NCBI RefSeq assembly: GCF_003096715.1
Contig: NZ_QEOL01000002.1
Span: 186,001 to 250,000, forward strand
Reading direction: 5' to 3'
Length of the DNA stretch: 64,000 nucleotides
Origin: Paraburkholderia silvatlantica
GTDB taxonomy: Bacteria > Pseudomonadota > Gammaproteobacteria > Burkholderiales > Burkholderiaceae
Numbering within the stretch: position 1 is the stretch's first letter; every line of letters starts with the position of its first letter. Under the pieces are notes generated by a model. That model was not told the origin of the DNA. It saw nothing but the letters and a program-made list of their open reading frames with translations, and made no database searches. Below are positions 23,577-33,333 of the stretch, piece after piece. The position numbers and the translations under genes were made by a program.

Positions 23577-23996
23577 TCAATCGCCGAACAGCTTCTGGCG
23601 CAGTTCGCGCCGCTCTTGCGCTTCGAGCGAGAGCGTGGCGGTAGGACGCGCGAGCAGACGCGGGATGCCGATCGGCTCGCCCGTCTCTTCGCACCAGCCG
23701 TAGTCGCCGGAATCGATGCGGGCGAGCGATTGCTGCACCTTCTTGAGCAGCTTGCGTTCGCGGTCGCGCGTACGCAGCTCGAGCGCATGCTCTTCTTCGA
23801 TCGTCGCGCGGTCGGCCGGATCGGGAACGATCACGGTTTCGCGCAGATTCTCAGTGGTCTGGCCCGCATTGCGGAGAATTTCCGCCTGCAGCTGTTCGAG
23901 CCGGTTCTTGAAGAAGGCGAGCTGATCCTCGTTCATGTAATCCTTGTCGCTCATCTTCAGGATTTCGGCTTCGGTCAAGAGTCGTTTCGTCGTCAT
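23577..23996 (-). CDS. dksA: RNA polymerase-binding transcription factor DksA, degenerate zinc finger
   Basis: DksA binds in the RNA polymerase secondary channel and, with ppGpp, resets rRNA and amino-acid promoters. The 139-residue product keeps the coiled coil (about 25-95) with the essential tip motif DPADRA (59-64). Of the four zinc-finger cysteines only Cys102 remains: the pattern is WCEETG then TLSLEAQ, with Thr, Ser and Ala at the other three positions. This resembles zinc-independent DksA variants and may be the norm in Burkholderia. The ATG at 23996 gives the family length; upstream in-frame codons are not conserved-looking. Confidence 0.92.
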   Translation of the reverse strand: MTTKRLLTEAEILKMSDKDYMNEDQLAFFKNRLEQLQAEILRNAGQTTENLRETVIVPDPADRATIEEEHALELRTRDRERKLLKKVQQSLARIDSGDYGWCEETGEPIGIPRLLARPTATLSLEAQERRELRQKLFGD

Positions 23997-24592
23997 CTGG
24001 CTTGCTTCTTCAATGAGTGAGGCAAAACTGGCACATCTTGCCTGCACTTTTGTGTTGCCCGCAGTGGCCGCGGTGGCCAATACCAACCTTTACCACTTTG
24101 CCAGGCGCAGTCACCGCGCCGTTATATGCGCGCTGGCGGGCACGGACGATGAACTGTCGTGACGCCCGAAGCGCCGCTGCGGGGCCGAACTCCTCTGGAA
24201 ACCGGTCATCAGATGCTTCTGAGGCATATATCGTACCGACTGCGCGCTGCGACCGTTGCGCTGCCGGCGGGGCGTCCCTCGGCTGGATTGCGGGGCACCT
24301 CTCTTCCAGTGGGGCCGTATTGTAACCGAACCGCAAACTCGCGCCGCAAGCGGGAAATCCCTGCGGCGGCCCGCCTGTCGCCAGGCCGTTTTGCGAACCG
24401 GTCGATATCCAGAAAATATAACGCGCCAATCGTGAAAAAGCGATGGTCGGGTACGTTATTTGACGCCCGAACCCGCAAGGAGGTCCTGGCGCACGCCGCA
24501 AATTCTGCCCCCGCGCCGCGCTGCAGCGCGCAATGTCCAGACGGAAACGCCCGGCAGCGGGCCGGGCGTATCGGGAAAAGCGTGGAAATCCG
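23997..24592. other. Long intergenic region upstream of dksA
   Basis: These 596 bases separate dksA from the end of the CobW gene on the same strand. A minus-strand TATAAC (about 24122-24127) could be a dksA -10 box giving a leader of about 120 bases. Otherwise I see only short, poorly coded frames. No gene or repeat is supported. Confidence 0.45.
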
Positions 24593-25708
24593 TCAGGCGA
24601 GGCAGGCGTCGAGCCCGTCGGTGATCAGATCCTGCGGCAGCTCGATGCCGATGAACACCATCTTGCTGCCCTTCTTCTCGATCGGCAGCCACTTGGCGGC
24701 CAGGTCGCTGCCCATCATCTGGTGCACGCCCTGGAACACGACCTTGCGGTCCACGCCCTTCATGTAGAGCACGCCCTTATAGCGCAAGAGGCGCTCGCCG
24801 TAGATCTGCAGGATGCCGCCAAGGAAGTCTTCGAGGCGGTTGGGATCGAACGGACGGTCGCTGCGGTAGACGAACGACTTGATCTTGTCGTCGTGGTGCG
24901 CGTGATGGTGGTGGCCGTGATCGTGGCCTTCGTGGTTGCACTGGCCGTGATCGTGGTCGCAACCGGCGTGGTCATGCGCATGGTCATGATCGTGATGCGC
25001 GTGGCCGTGATCGTGCGCGTGATCGTGATCGTGCGCGTGATCGTCTTCGGCGAGGAAGTCGGGGTCGATCTCGAGCTTCGCGTTCAGATTGAAGCCGCGC
25101 AGGTCGAACACTTCCTTGATGTCGGCGTCGCCGAAATTGACCTGGCGGATCTGCGCCTTCGGGTTCATGTGCAGCACGCGGTGGCGCAGGTCGGCGAGTT
25201 CCTCCTCGTCGACGAGGTCGGCCTTCGTGATGAAGAGGCGGTCGGCGAAACCCACCTGGCGCTGCACCACTTCGTGCTCGTCGAGCTGATGGTTGCCGTG
25301 CTTGGCGTCCACGAGCGTGATGATCGCGTCGAGCAGGAATTCGTCGGCGATCTCGTTATCCATGAAAAACGTCTGCGCAACGGGGCCCGGATTCGCGAGG
25401 CCGGTGGTTTCGATCACCACGCGGTCGAAGTCGAGCTTGCCGTCGCGCTTTTGCTGCGCGAGGTCGCCGAGCACGCGCGCGAGGTCGCCGCGAATCGTGC
25501 AGCAGATGCAGCCGTTGCTCATCTGGATGATCTGCTCGGTGCTGTCCTGCACGAGGATCTCGTTGTCGATGTTCTCTTCGCCGAACTCGTTCTCGATCAC
25601 GGCGATCTTCATGCCGTGCTTCTCGTTCAGGATGCGCTTGAGCAGCGTGGTTTTACCGCTGCCGAGGAAGCCGGTCAGGATGGTGACGGGAATCATGCTG
25701 GTTGCCAT
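24593..25708 (-). CDS. CobW/ZNG1-family G3E GTPase with a very histidine-rich linker
   Basis: G3E GTPases of this type act as metal chaperones, often for zinc. The 371-residue product has Walker A GFLGSGKTT (13-21), the metal motif CICC (67-70), ETTG (100-103) and TKAD (161-164). Between the GTPase and C-terminal CobW domains, residues 224-272 contain 24 histidines in HDHDH-type runs, a likely zinc store or sensor. A Zur-like palindrome lies 70 bases upstream, and dksA with its lost zinc ligands is the next gene downstream. An alternative start is Met5 (25696). The metal is inferred, not proven; cobalt is the main alternative. Confidence 0.9.
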   Translation of the reverse strand: MATSMIPVTILTGFLGSGKTTLLKRILNEKHGMKIAVIENEFGEENIDNEILVQDSTEQIIQMSNGCICCTIRGDLARVLGDLAQQKRDGKLDFDRVVIETTGLANPGPVAQTFFMDNEIADEFLLDAIITLVDAKHGNHQLDEHEVVQRQVGFADRLFITKADLVDEEELADLRHRVLHMNPKAQIRQVNFGDADIKEVFDLRGFNLNAKLEIDPDFLAEDDHAHDHDHAHDHGHAHHDHDHAHDHAGCDHDHGQCNHEGHDHGHHHHAHHDDKIKSFVYRSDRPFDPNRLEDFLGGILQIYGERLLRYKGVLYMKGVDRKVVFQGVHQMMGSDLAAKWLPIEKKGSKMVFIGIELPQDLITDGLDACLA

Positions 25709-25777
25709 GCTGTCTGCCTGGTAGGTGTTCGAGGGGTACGTTCAGGCGCGCCGCTTCGTGCTGTCGCTGCCTTCGAG

Positions 25778-25792
25778 TGTTACAACATAACT
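25778..25792 (-). promoter_or_regulatory. Candidate Zur-type operator upstream of the CobW GTPase
   Basis: The plus-strand sequence TGTTACAACATAACT contains GTTA-N5-TAAC, the same half-sites and spacing as the Zur core GTTATA-N-TATAAC. It sits 70 bases before the start of a predicted zinc GTPase, which strengthens the call. The central bases deviate from consensus. Confidence 0.45.
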
Positions 25793-25840
25793 GTCTATTG
25801 AAACATATCTGCGCCGCGCCCGCTTGCGGCGGCCGGGCGC

Positions 25841-25894
25841 GAGGCCCGCGAGACCCGCGAGACCCGCGAGACCCGCGAGACCCGCGAGACCCGC
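25841..25894. repeat. 9-bp tandem repeat GAGACCCGC
   Basis: One degenerate unit (GAGGCCCGC) is followed by five perfect copies of GAGACCCGC, 54 bases in all. It lies in the 264-base gap between the RlmI-like gene and the CobW gene, upstream of the candidate Zur site. Copy number may vary between strains. Confidence 0.9.
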
Positions 25895-25972
25895 GCGATC
25901 CAATCGGGGGCGCGAACAGCCGGCCCGAAAGACGTTCCGGCGTGGCGCCGAAAAGCCTCAAGTAAGGCCGTC

Positions 25973-27187
25973 TCAGGCGATTTGCAACAGCAGGCCCTTC
26001 AGATATTCGCCTTCCGGAAACGCCGTGAGCAGCGGGTGATCCACACCCGCGCCAAGGCGCTTGAGGATACGCGCATCCACCCTGGCGTCGGCGGCGGCGC
26101 CCGCCACGATCTTCTGGAACAGCGCCGGATCGATCGCACCCGAGCACGAATACGTGAACAGCAGGCCGCCCGGACGCAGCAGCTTGAAACCCGTGAGGTT
26201 GATGTCCTTGTAGGCGCGCGCGGCGCGGTCCACGTGCTCGCGCGAGGCCGCGAACTTGGGCGGATCGAGCACCACGAGATCGAAGCGCTCGCCTTCGTCG
26301 TAGAGGCGGCGCAGCGTCTTGAAGGCATCGGCGTCGAGCCAGGCGGCGCGCGCGGGGTCGAAGCCGTTCGCCTCGACGTTCCTCTGCGCCGTGGCGAGCG
26401 CTTCGCCCGAGGAATCGATCGACACCACGCGTTTCGCGCCGCCCTTCATGGCCGCGAGCGAGAAGCCGCCGGTGTAGCAGAAGCAGTTGAGCACTTCGCG
26501 CCCGCGCGCGTACGTCTGCACGAGCGCGCGGTTGTCGCGCTGATCCACGTAGAAGCCGGTCTTGTGCCCGTTGCGCACGTCCACGTGATAGCGCACGCCG
26601 TTTTCGCTCGTGATGATCGTTGCGGGCGGTTCGTCGCCGGCGAGCAGACCGGTGGTCTGTTCGAGCCCTTCCTTCTCGCGGATCGACACGTCCGAGCGCT
26701 CGTACACGTTCGGGCAGCCCGTTGCCGACGTGAGCGCGGCGACGATCGCTTCCTTCCACGCCTCGACGCCCGCCGCCATGAACTGGCACACGAGCTGGCC
26801 GCGGCCGCTTTTTGCAGCCTCGCCGCCGTCTTCGACGTAGTAGTCGACGATCAGGCCAGGCAGGCCGTCGGCCTCGCCGAAGATGAGGCGCACCGCGCCC
26901 GTGTTGCTCACCATCGCGCGGCGGTCGGCCGCGGCGCGCTGCACGCGCCGCTTGAAGAACGCGTGGTCGATCGGCTCGTTTTCGTCGAAGCTCCACACGC
27001 GCGCGCGGATCTGCGAATGCGGGCTGTAGGCGGCGCGCCCGAGAAAGCGGCCGTCGGCCGAGCGCACGATGACGGTCGCGCCCGGCGCGGGCTTGCCTTC
27101 CACGCGGTCGATCGCGTTCGCGTAGACCCACGGATGGCGGCGCAGCAGGGATTTTTCTTTGGACGGCTTGAGGGTGACGATATTCAT
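25973..27187 (-). CDS. RlmI-like class I 23S rRNA cytosine methyltransferase
   Basis: RlmI-type enzymes make 5-methylcytosine in 23S rRNA. The 404-residue product has an N-terminal PUA domain (about 1-80; KSLLRRHPWVYANAIDRVEG), a middle EEHD-like region and a C-terminal Rossmann methyltransferase domain with VLNCFCYTGGFSLAAMKGG (SAM site) and DLVVLDPPKFA (catalytic region). ATG 27187 (MNIVTLKPSKEKS) is chosen for PUA-domain alignment. The target nucleotide is inferred from family. It follows xerC on the same strand. Confidence 0.87.
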   Translation of the reverse strand: MNIVTLKPSKEKSLLRRHPWVYANAIDRVEGKPAPGATVIVRSADGRFLGRAAYSPHSQIRARVWSFDENEPIDHAFFKRRVQRAAADRRAMVSNTGAVRLIFGEADGLPGLIVDYYVEDGGEAAKSGRGQLVCQFMAAGVEAWKEAIVAALTSATGCPNVYERSDVSIREKEGLEQTTGLLAGDEPPATIITSENGVRYHVDVRNGHKTGFYVDQRDNRALVQTYARGREVLNCFCYTGGFSLAAMKGGAKRVVSIDSSGEALATAQRNVEANGFDPARAAWLDADAFKTLRRLYDEGERFDLVVLDPPKFAASREHVDRAARAYKDINLTGFKLLRPGGLLFTYSCSGAIDPALFQKIVAGAAADARVDARILKRLGAGVDHPLLTAFPEGEYLKGLLLQIA

Positions 27188-27247
27188 GATGGGTTCGATG
27201 GGTCGCGGCACGGCTACCGCGCAGCGTGGCGCGAGCGCCCTGGCGTA

Positions 27248-28186
27248 TCAATCGCGCTTCTTGGCGCGCGGATGGGCGGTGTCGTAGACCTTCGCGAGAT
27301 GCTGAAAGTCGAGCGACGTATAGACCTGGGTGGCCGAAATGCTCGCGTGGCCGAGCAGTTCCTGTACGGCGCGCAGGTCGCCGCTCGACTGCAGCAGATG
27401 CGTGGCGAACGAGTGGCGCAGCACGTGCGGGTGCACGTTCGCGGGAATGCCCGCCGCGATGGCGGCGCGCTTCACGCGCTCGCGCACCACGCCGGGCGCC
27501 ATGCGGTTGCCGCGCACGGAGAGAAAGAGCGGGGCGTCGTCGTGCCTGACGAAGGCGCTGCGGGCGGCAAGCCAGGCGTCGAGCGCGTCGAGCGCCTTGC
27601 GCCCGACCGGCACCATGCGGTGGCGGTTGCCCTTGCCCAGCACCTCGACTTCGGCGGCGTCGCGCTTGAGCCAGCCCGCCGATTCGTAGCCGTCGCGCTT
27701 GACGTAACGCACGTCGAGTCCCACGAGTTCGGCGAGCCGCAGCCCCGACGAGTAGAACAGCTCGAGCATCGCGCGGTCGCGCAGGGCCTCGGGGCCGCCT
27801 TCCTGCGTGCCGGCGACGGCAGGCGCTTCCATGAGATGCGCGGCGTCGTCGACGGAAAGCGCCTTCGGCAACGTTTTGGCGCGCTTGGGCGCTCGCACGG
27901 CGGCCACGGGATTCGCGTCCATTTCGATGCGCCCCGCGAGCCAGCGATAGAAGGCGCGCCAGGCCGAAAGCCGGTGCGCGATCGAGCGCGCCGAGAGGCC
28001 GCCCGCATGCGCGCGCGCCACCGCGCCTCGCACTTGTGCGGCGCTGATCGCTTCGAGCGGCTTGCCGCCGGCGAGCTTTTTCAGCTCGTCGAGCTCATGC
28101 GTATAGCCGCGCAGCGTGTGCGCCGAGAGCCGCCGCTCGTGTTCGAGCATCGCGAGATAGTCGGCGATCGGGTCGGTTGGGTTCAC
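27248..28186 (-). CDS. xerC: Site-specific tyrosine recombinase XerC
   Basis: XerC with XerD resolves chromosome dimers at dif. The 312-residue product has the SAM-like N-terminal core-binding domain and all catalytic residues: Arg150 (SGLRLAEL), Lys185 (LGKGNRHR), His254 and Arg257 (HVLRHSF), His280 (LLGHASIS) and nucleophile Tyr289 (QVYTSLDF). A 20-residue insertion around RYVKRDGYESAGWLKRD precedes the Lys. It follows DUF484, as in most gamma- and betaproteobacteria. Confidence 0.95.
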   Translation of the reverse strand: MNPTDPIADYLAMLEHERRLSAHTLRGYTHELDELKKLAGGKPLEAISAAQVRGAVARAHAGGLSARSIAHRLSAWRAFYRWLAGRIEMDANPVAAVRAPKRAKTLPKALSVDDAAHLMEAPAVAGTQEGGPEALRDRAMLELFYSSGLRLAELVGLDVRYVKRDGYESAGWLKRDAAEVEVLGKGNRHRMVPVGRKALDALDAWLAARSAFVRHDDAPLFLSVRGNRMAPGVVRERVKRAAIAAGIPANVHPHVLRHSFATHLLQSSGDLRAVQELLGHASISATQVYTSLDFQHLAKVYDTAHPRAKKRD

Positions 28187-28207
28187 GTCGGGCGGCTTGG
28201 GTGTGTG

Positions 28208-28891
28208 TCAGTGCGGCAGCAGGCGCGAGAGCGCCGCGCTCGCCAGTGCACCGATCTGCGTGAGAAAGTCGGTGGCCATGCCTTCGTGGAAGCGGCGCGG
28301 GTCGGGCGAACCCATCACCAGCAGGCCGAAGGCTTCGCCCACTGGCGCGTCGTTCGAGTCCACAACGGGTGCGCGCAGCGCGATGATCGCGACCGATTCG
28401 GCGGCGCCGTCGGCCGGGTCGAGCCATTGCGCGGCCTCGAAGCCGGTGTTCGCGCCGCAATACGGCGTGTCGAGACTATTCGCGAAGATGCGCACTTCTT
28501 CGCCGGTTTGGCGCGCGAAATCGGCCTGGCTGTAGGCCTCGGCCACGTCCCACATGCGCAGCGCCGCCTGCGGCATGTCGAACACGTCGCGCAGGTTCTG
28601 CGTGATCGAGCGCGGCAGCGCGTACGGATCGCGCTCGGCGATCATGCGCGTGGTCCAGCGGTTGAACTTCGCGGCGATCGAATCGTTCTCGTGGCCGTAG
28701 CGCAGCAGCTCGGAGAGGCGGCGCTCGAGATGCTTGTTCTTCTCGCGCAGCATTTCCATCTGGCGCTCCTGCAGCGAGACGGCAGCCTTGCCGTGCGGAT
28801 TGCCCAGCTTGATCGTCGCGAGCAGTTCGGCGTGCTCGACGAAAAAATCGGGGTGGGCGAGCAGATAGTCGGCAACTTCGCGATCGTTCAT
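28208..28891 (-). CDS. DUF484 family protein
   Basis: A 227-residue soluble protein that almost always precedes xerC. It has an N-terminal EVADYLLAHPDFF motif, a coiled coil (about 45-75; MEMLREKNKHLERRLSELL) and a C-terminal GAF-like domain (LLVMGSPDPRRF near the end). Its function is unknown; genomic context suggests a link with XerC. The ATG at 28891 gives the conserved MNDREVADYLL start. Confidence 0.88.
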   Translation of the reverse strand: MNDREVADYLLAHPDFFVEHAELLATIKLGNPHGKAAVSLQERQMEMLREKNKHLERRLSELLRYGHENDSIAAKFNRWTTRMIAERDPYALPRSITQNLRDVFDMPQAALRMWDVAEAYSQADFARQTGEEVRIFANSLDTPYCGANTGFEAAQWLDPADGAAESVAIIALRAPVVDSNDAPVGEAFGLLVMGSPDPRRFHEGMATDFLTQIGALASAALSRLLPH

Positions 28892-29028
28892 GTTGTGGAC
28901 GCGTTGTAGTTGTGAGGCGCGCGCAGCGGCGCGCAGTCTGTCATGCGGCTGATTGCTTTCGAGTATTCGTGCGGCGCGACGTTCTCTCGTTGCGCGCGCC
29001 GTACAAGGCCGATGGTACGTGCCAGGGC

Positions 29029-29907
29029 CTAGCCGGCCAGCTCGATCTCGCCTTCGAACACCGTGGCGGCCGGGCCCGCCATGCTGAGCGCGGTGGATTC
29101 GTCGCGCGCGCCGTCCCAGGCGATGGTCAGCAGGCCGCCGTGGGTATGCACCTTCACGGGCGTATCGAGCAGCCCGCGGCGAATGCCTGCCGCCACGGCC
29201 GCGCATGCGCCCGTGCCGCACGCGAGCGTTTCGCCTGCGCCGCGCTCGAATACGCGCAGCTTCACTTCGTTGCGCGAAACGATCTGCATGAAACCGGCAT
29301 TCACCTTGTTCGGGAAGCGCGCATGCGTTTCGATGGCCGCGCCTTCTGCCTTCACCGGGTACGCCTCGACGTCGTCCACGACCTGCACCGCGTGTGGATT
29401 GCCCATCGAGACGACCGACACCCAGCGCCGCGCGCCGTGCATTTCGCCACCCAGGTCGAGCGGCCAGAGCGTGTCGTTGCCTTCGCGGCGGCCTTCGAGG
29501 CCGTTCGCGTCGAACGGCACGAGCGCCGGTTCGAACTCGGGGCGGCCCATGTCGACGACGACTTCACCGTTTTCCTGCACGACGAGCGTGATCGTGCCCT
29601 TCTGCACCTGCACGCGCACGCGGTTCGAATCGGTCAGCTTGCGGTCGCGCACGAATTTCACGAAGCAGCGCGCGCCGTTGCCGCAGTGCTCGACCTCGCC
29701 GCCGTCGCAATTGAAGATGCGGTAGCGAAAGTCCACGCCTTCCACGGTCGGCTTCTCGACCAGCAGCAACTGGTCCGCGCCGATGCCGAAGTGGCGGTCG
29801 GCGAGCGCACGCACACGCTCGGGCGTGAGCGCGAGGTCCTGGCTGTAGCCGTCGAGCACGACGAAGTCGTTGCCCGCGCCATGCATCTTGGTGAATTTGA
29901 GTTTCAT
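29029..29907 (-). CDS. dapF: Diaminopimelate epimerase
   Basis: DapF converts LL- to meso-diaminopimelate, needed for lysine and for peptidoglycan crosslinks. The 292-residue product has the catalytic pair Cys75 (EHCGNGARC) and Cys230 ([10 protein letters not shown]), and the N-terminal [13 protein letters not shown]. Length and both motifs fit the family. It lies 58 bases downstream of lpxL and 137 bases upstream of DUF484. Confidence 0.96.
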   Translation of the reverse strand: MKLKFTKMHGAGNDFVVLDGYSQDLALTPERVRALADRHFGIGADQLLLVEKPTVEGVDFRYRIFNCDGGEVEHCGNGARCFVKFVRDRKLTDSNRVRVQVQKGTITLVVQENGEVVVDMGRPEFEPALVPFDANGLEGRREGNDTLWPLDLGGEMHGARRWVSVVSMGNPHAVQVVDDVEAYPVKAEGAAIETHARFPNKVNAGFMQIVSRNEVKLRVFERGAGETLACGTGACAAVAAGIRRGLLDTPVKVHTHGGLLTIAWDGARDESTALSMAGPAATVFEGEIELAG

Positions 29908-29965
29908 GCCGCTATTGTAAGCGAGGCCCGGGCGAAAACCCGGGCCCGGGTCGTGTGCGCGACGC

Positions 29966-30853
29966 TCAGCTGTATACGCCAGGCTCGCCCGGCGGCCGCG
30001 TCTTGAAGCGCTTGTGGACCCAGTAGTACTGCTCGGGAATGCGCGGAATCTGTTCTTCGAGGAAGGCGTTCATGCGGCGTGCGTCGAGATCGTCGTCGCC
30101 GGTCGGATAATTTTCCCAAGGTTTGAACACTTTCAGCCGATAACCCTTGTAATCGGGCAGCACCTCGCCGATAAACGGTACAACCTGCGCATGACCCACC
30201 TTCGCCAGACGCCCCACCGCCGTGAGCGTGCACGCCGGCACGCCGAAGAAGGGCACGAACGTGGAGTTGCGCATGCCGTAGTCCATGTCGGCGCCGAGCA
30301 TCACGGGCTTCCTGTCGCGCAGCCACCGCAGCACGGCGCGCGCGCTGTCCGCGCGGCTCACCATTTCCGCGCCGAAACGGCTGCGTCCCGCCTTCGCCGC
30401 AGCTTCGAATTCGGGGTTCGAGAACGGCTGGTAGAGCGAGCCGCACGGCCGGTGCAGCGAGTAGTTCAGGAACATGGAGCCCGCCTCGATGCCCACGAAA
30501 TGCAGGCCGAGAAAGAGCGTGGGCGGCAGGTTCGGATCGGTCAGATCGATCTCGCTGTCGAGCTCGACGATTTTTTCGAGCTTCTTTGCCGAGGCGAACC
30601 ATTGCACGCTGCGCTCCATGTAGCTGCGAATGGCGTGACGGAAGTGCAGCCCCGCCACTTCCTCGCGCTTTTCGTCGCTCCACTCGGGGAAGCACAGGCG
30701 CAGATTCGTATGAACGACGCGCTTGCGCCGGCTCGGGATCTTGTAGAGGAGCCAGCCGAGGCCGTCGCCCAGACGCGCGACGAAGCCATAGGGCAGCATC
30801 GCGAACAGCTTGAGCAAGCCGATGGCGAAACGGGAGCCGAGTTTGCCTAACAT
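29966..30853 (-). CDS. lpxL: Lipid A biosynthesis acyltransferase (LpxL/HtrB family)
   Basis: This family transfers a secondary acyl chain to lipid A at the inner membrane. The 295-residue product has the HX4E catalytic motif (His118, Glu123 in [11 protein letters not shown]), an N-terminal hydrophobic segment (about 5-25) and later conserved elements such as [10 protein letters not shown]. Acyl-chain length and position cannot be told from sequence, so LpxM-type activity is possible. It diverges from metK. Confidence 0.88.
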   Translation of the reverse strand: MLGKLGSRFAIGLLKLFAMLPYGFVARLGDGLGWLLYKIPSRRKRVVHTNLRLCFPEWSDEKREEVAGLHFRHAIRSYMERSVQWFASAKKLEKIVELDSEIDLTDPNLPPTLFLGLHFVGIEAGSMFLNYSLHRPCGSLYQPFSNPEFEAAAKAGRSRFGAEMVSRADSARAVLRWLRDRKPVMLGADMDYGMRNSTFVPFFGVPACTLTAVGRLAKVGHAQVVPFIGEVLPDYKGYRLKVFKPWENYPTGDDDLDARRMNAFLEEQIPRIPEQYYWVHKRFKTRPPGEPGVYS

Positions 30854-30941
30854 GCGGCAACTCCGCTGCAGGGCTTGCGAACTGTGGAAGGGGCGATGGA
30901 CGGCACGCGGGGGAGACTCTGCGACAATTTAAGGAAGTCGC

Positions 30942-30947
30942 TATAAT
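30942..30947 (+). promoter_or_regulatory. Candidate -10 box of the metK promoter
   Basis: A perfect TATAAT at 30942-30947 lies 178 bases before metK. The best -35 (TGCGAC at 30920, spacer 16) is weak. Transcription would start close to 30954, at the beginning of the GGCTTCGCC hairpin. Confidence 0.5.
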
Positions 30948-30950
30948 AAG

Positions 30951-30989
30951 GGCTTCGCCGAGTTAATAGACAACTTGCGGGGCGAAGCC
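30951..30989 (+). promoter_or_regulatory. Structured 5' end of the metK leader
   Basis: GGCTTCGCC (30951-30959) and GGCGAAGCC (30981-30989) form a perfect 9-bp stem with a 21-base loop, starting at or next to the predicted transcription start. A 12-base palindrome, GCGATCGATCGC, follows at 31009-31020. The leader is about 170 bases in total. It may regulate metK, but it does not match any SAM riboswitch class I can recall. Confidence 0.4.
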
Positions 30990-31125
30990 GGTGGGCCGTG
31001 AACGACACGCGATCGATCGCGAATCATGGCAACCGGGCAGCAATTCCGCTAAAGCGTCGCCGCTTCAAAGCTCCCGAAGCTGGCTACGTGAACTCAACCG
31101 TCACCAGCTACAAGGAGCCTGACAC

Positions 31126-32316
<1,191 letters not shown>

Positions 32317-32354
32317 GCGTTCGCAAGCCGGCCTCGCGCCGGCTCAAACGAAGC

Positions 32355-32396
32355 AAAACCCCGCAGGGCGCAAGCCCATGCGGGGTTTTTTGTTTT
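32355..32396. terminator. Intrinsic terminator of metK
   Basis: AAAACCCCGCA (32355-32365) pairs with TGCGGGGTTTT (32379-32389), with an inner GGGC-GCAA-GCCC helix closed by a GNRA tetraloop. A T-run follows. The A-run on the other side makes it potentially bidirectional, also serving the convergent gene at 32439-32807. Confidence 0.92.
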
Positions 32397-32438
32397 CTGC
32401 GGACTTTTGCGGACCGCGCAGCGCGGGTCGCGCGGGTA

Positions 32439-32807
32439 TCAGCGCATGGCGAAGCCGAACCAGCCCGTGCTGCTCGCGGCCATACGGCGCGGCTTGCGCG
32501 TGCTGCGCGCCACATGAACCGTGGAGGGCGCGGCGAGCGTGCGCAGCGGCGCATTCGGACGATAGAGCAGCGTGCGCAGCGAGAAGTGACGCGAGCCCGA
32601 GCGCATGCGCAGCACGGAGAAGAACGAGTGGAACCAGGTGCGCATGCTGTCGACGGGCTTCGTCTCGCGCACCTGTTGCGCGAGCGCGCGGGTGCGGGCG
32701 GCGTGGTGTCGCAGTGCGCGTATCAGGTGACGGCGGGCGGGGCGCGCCGCTTTCAGGGCGGTGTGGGCGGCGTGGGTCATGCGTTGAGTATCGAAGAGGG
32801 TATGCAT
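32439..32807 (-). CDS. Hypothetical basic protein, 122 residues
   Basis: Unrecognised. Codon use matches the neighbouring genes, with GC-rich third positions throughout, so the frame is likely real. The product is strongly basic (many Arg and His, few acidic residues) with no clear membrane helix or signal. A segment MRTWFHSFFSVLRMRSGSRH lies near the centre and an Arg/Lys-rich stretch near the end. ATG 32807 is the likeliest start; Met10 is an alternative. No strong ribosome site is visible. It converges with metK. Confidence 0.55.
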   Translation of the reverse strand: MHTLFDTQRMTHAAHTALKAARPARRHLIRALRHHAARTRALAQQVRETKPVDSMRTWFHSFFSVLRMRSGSRHFSLRTLLYRPNAPLRTLAAPSTVHVARSTRKPRRMAASSTGWFGFAMR

Positions 32808-33333
32808 GGCGGTTGAGCAATCGGGTTCGAGGTGCGCCTTGCGCGACGCTTTGCGTCGAGCAGCAAACGTGCCTGTCTTCCAGGGCGTCACGATCCGGGT
32901 GGACGGGAGACGGGCCGCAAGGCGCGGCACAGGAGGCGACGCGACGGATTCTTCTGTTGGAGCGCCTTGTGTGGCAAGGCGTTCACGGCGATCCGCCCGT
33001 GCGATGAGAGTTCGGCGAAGTCAAACAACATGCGCAACAGGCTACACGCGAATCATGACCGCAGAAAGTCGGTTAATACCCGGTCCTGCGCGTCTTTGAT
33101 GCACACGATCCTGCCCTTTGTCTTCATCGCGGTGCGCGCGCGCCATTCGCGTGCGGCTCGACGCCCGGCGCGCATGGAGCCACCTCGTGTGAGAGCGTGG
33201 TCCTTCCCGCCGTGCCGGCACGCTTTACAATCGGTGAGTCGGCGCGCGCCGACGCCGCAGCCGCGTCGTTTGAAGAAGCGATGCACGCGGGCTGCGGCCC
33301 TTGCTCGCATCGAGATCGCATAACGGAAGTCCC
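32808..33333. other. Intergenic region between the basic hypothetical gene and the PhyH-family gene
   Basis: This 526-base divergent region should hold promoters for both neighbouring genes. No hexamers stand out. Short open frames on both strands have codon use unlike neighbours. I see no repeat or RNA signature. Confidence 0.4.

Noticed and set aside
25895..25972. Coding use of the GAGACCCGC repeat (Gly-Ser-Arg repeats)
   Set aside because: The repeat lies between the rlmI-like stop and the CobW gene. Frames through it lack a supported start or conserved domain.
25982..28909. 975-codon plus-strand frame across the rlmI-like, xerC and DUF484 genes
   Set aside because: It crosses three real genes on the opposite strand and has biased Arg/Val/His composition typical of high-GC shadows.
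30951..31125. Known SAM riboswitch ahead of metK
   Set aside because: I compared by eye with the SAM-I, SAM-II and SAH consensus features I remember and found no convincing match, so only a structured leader is claimed.
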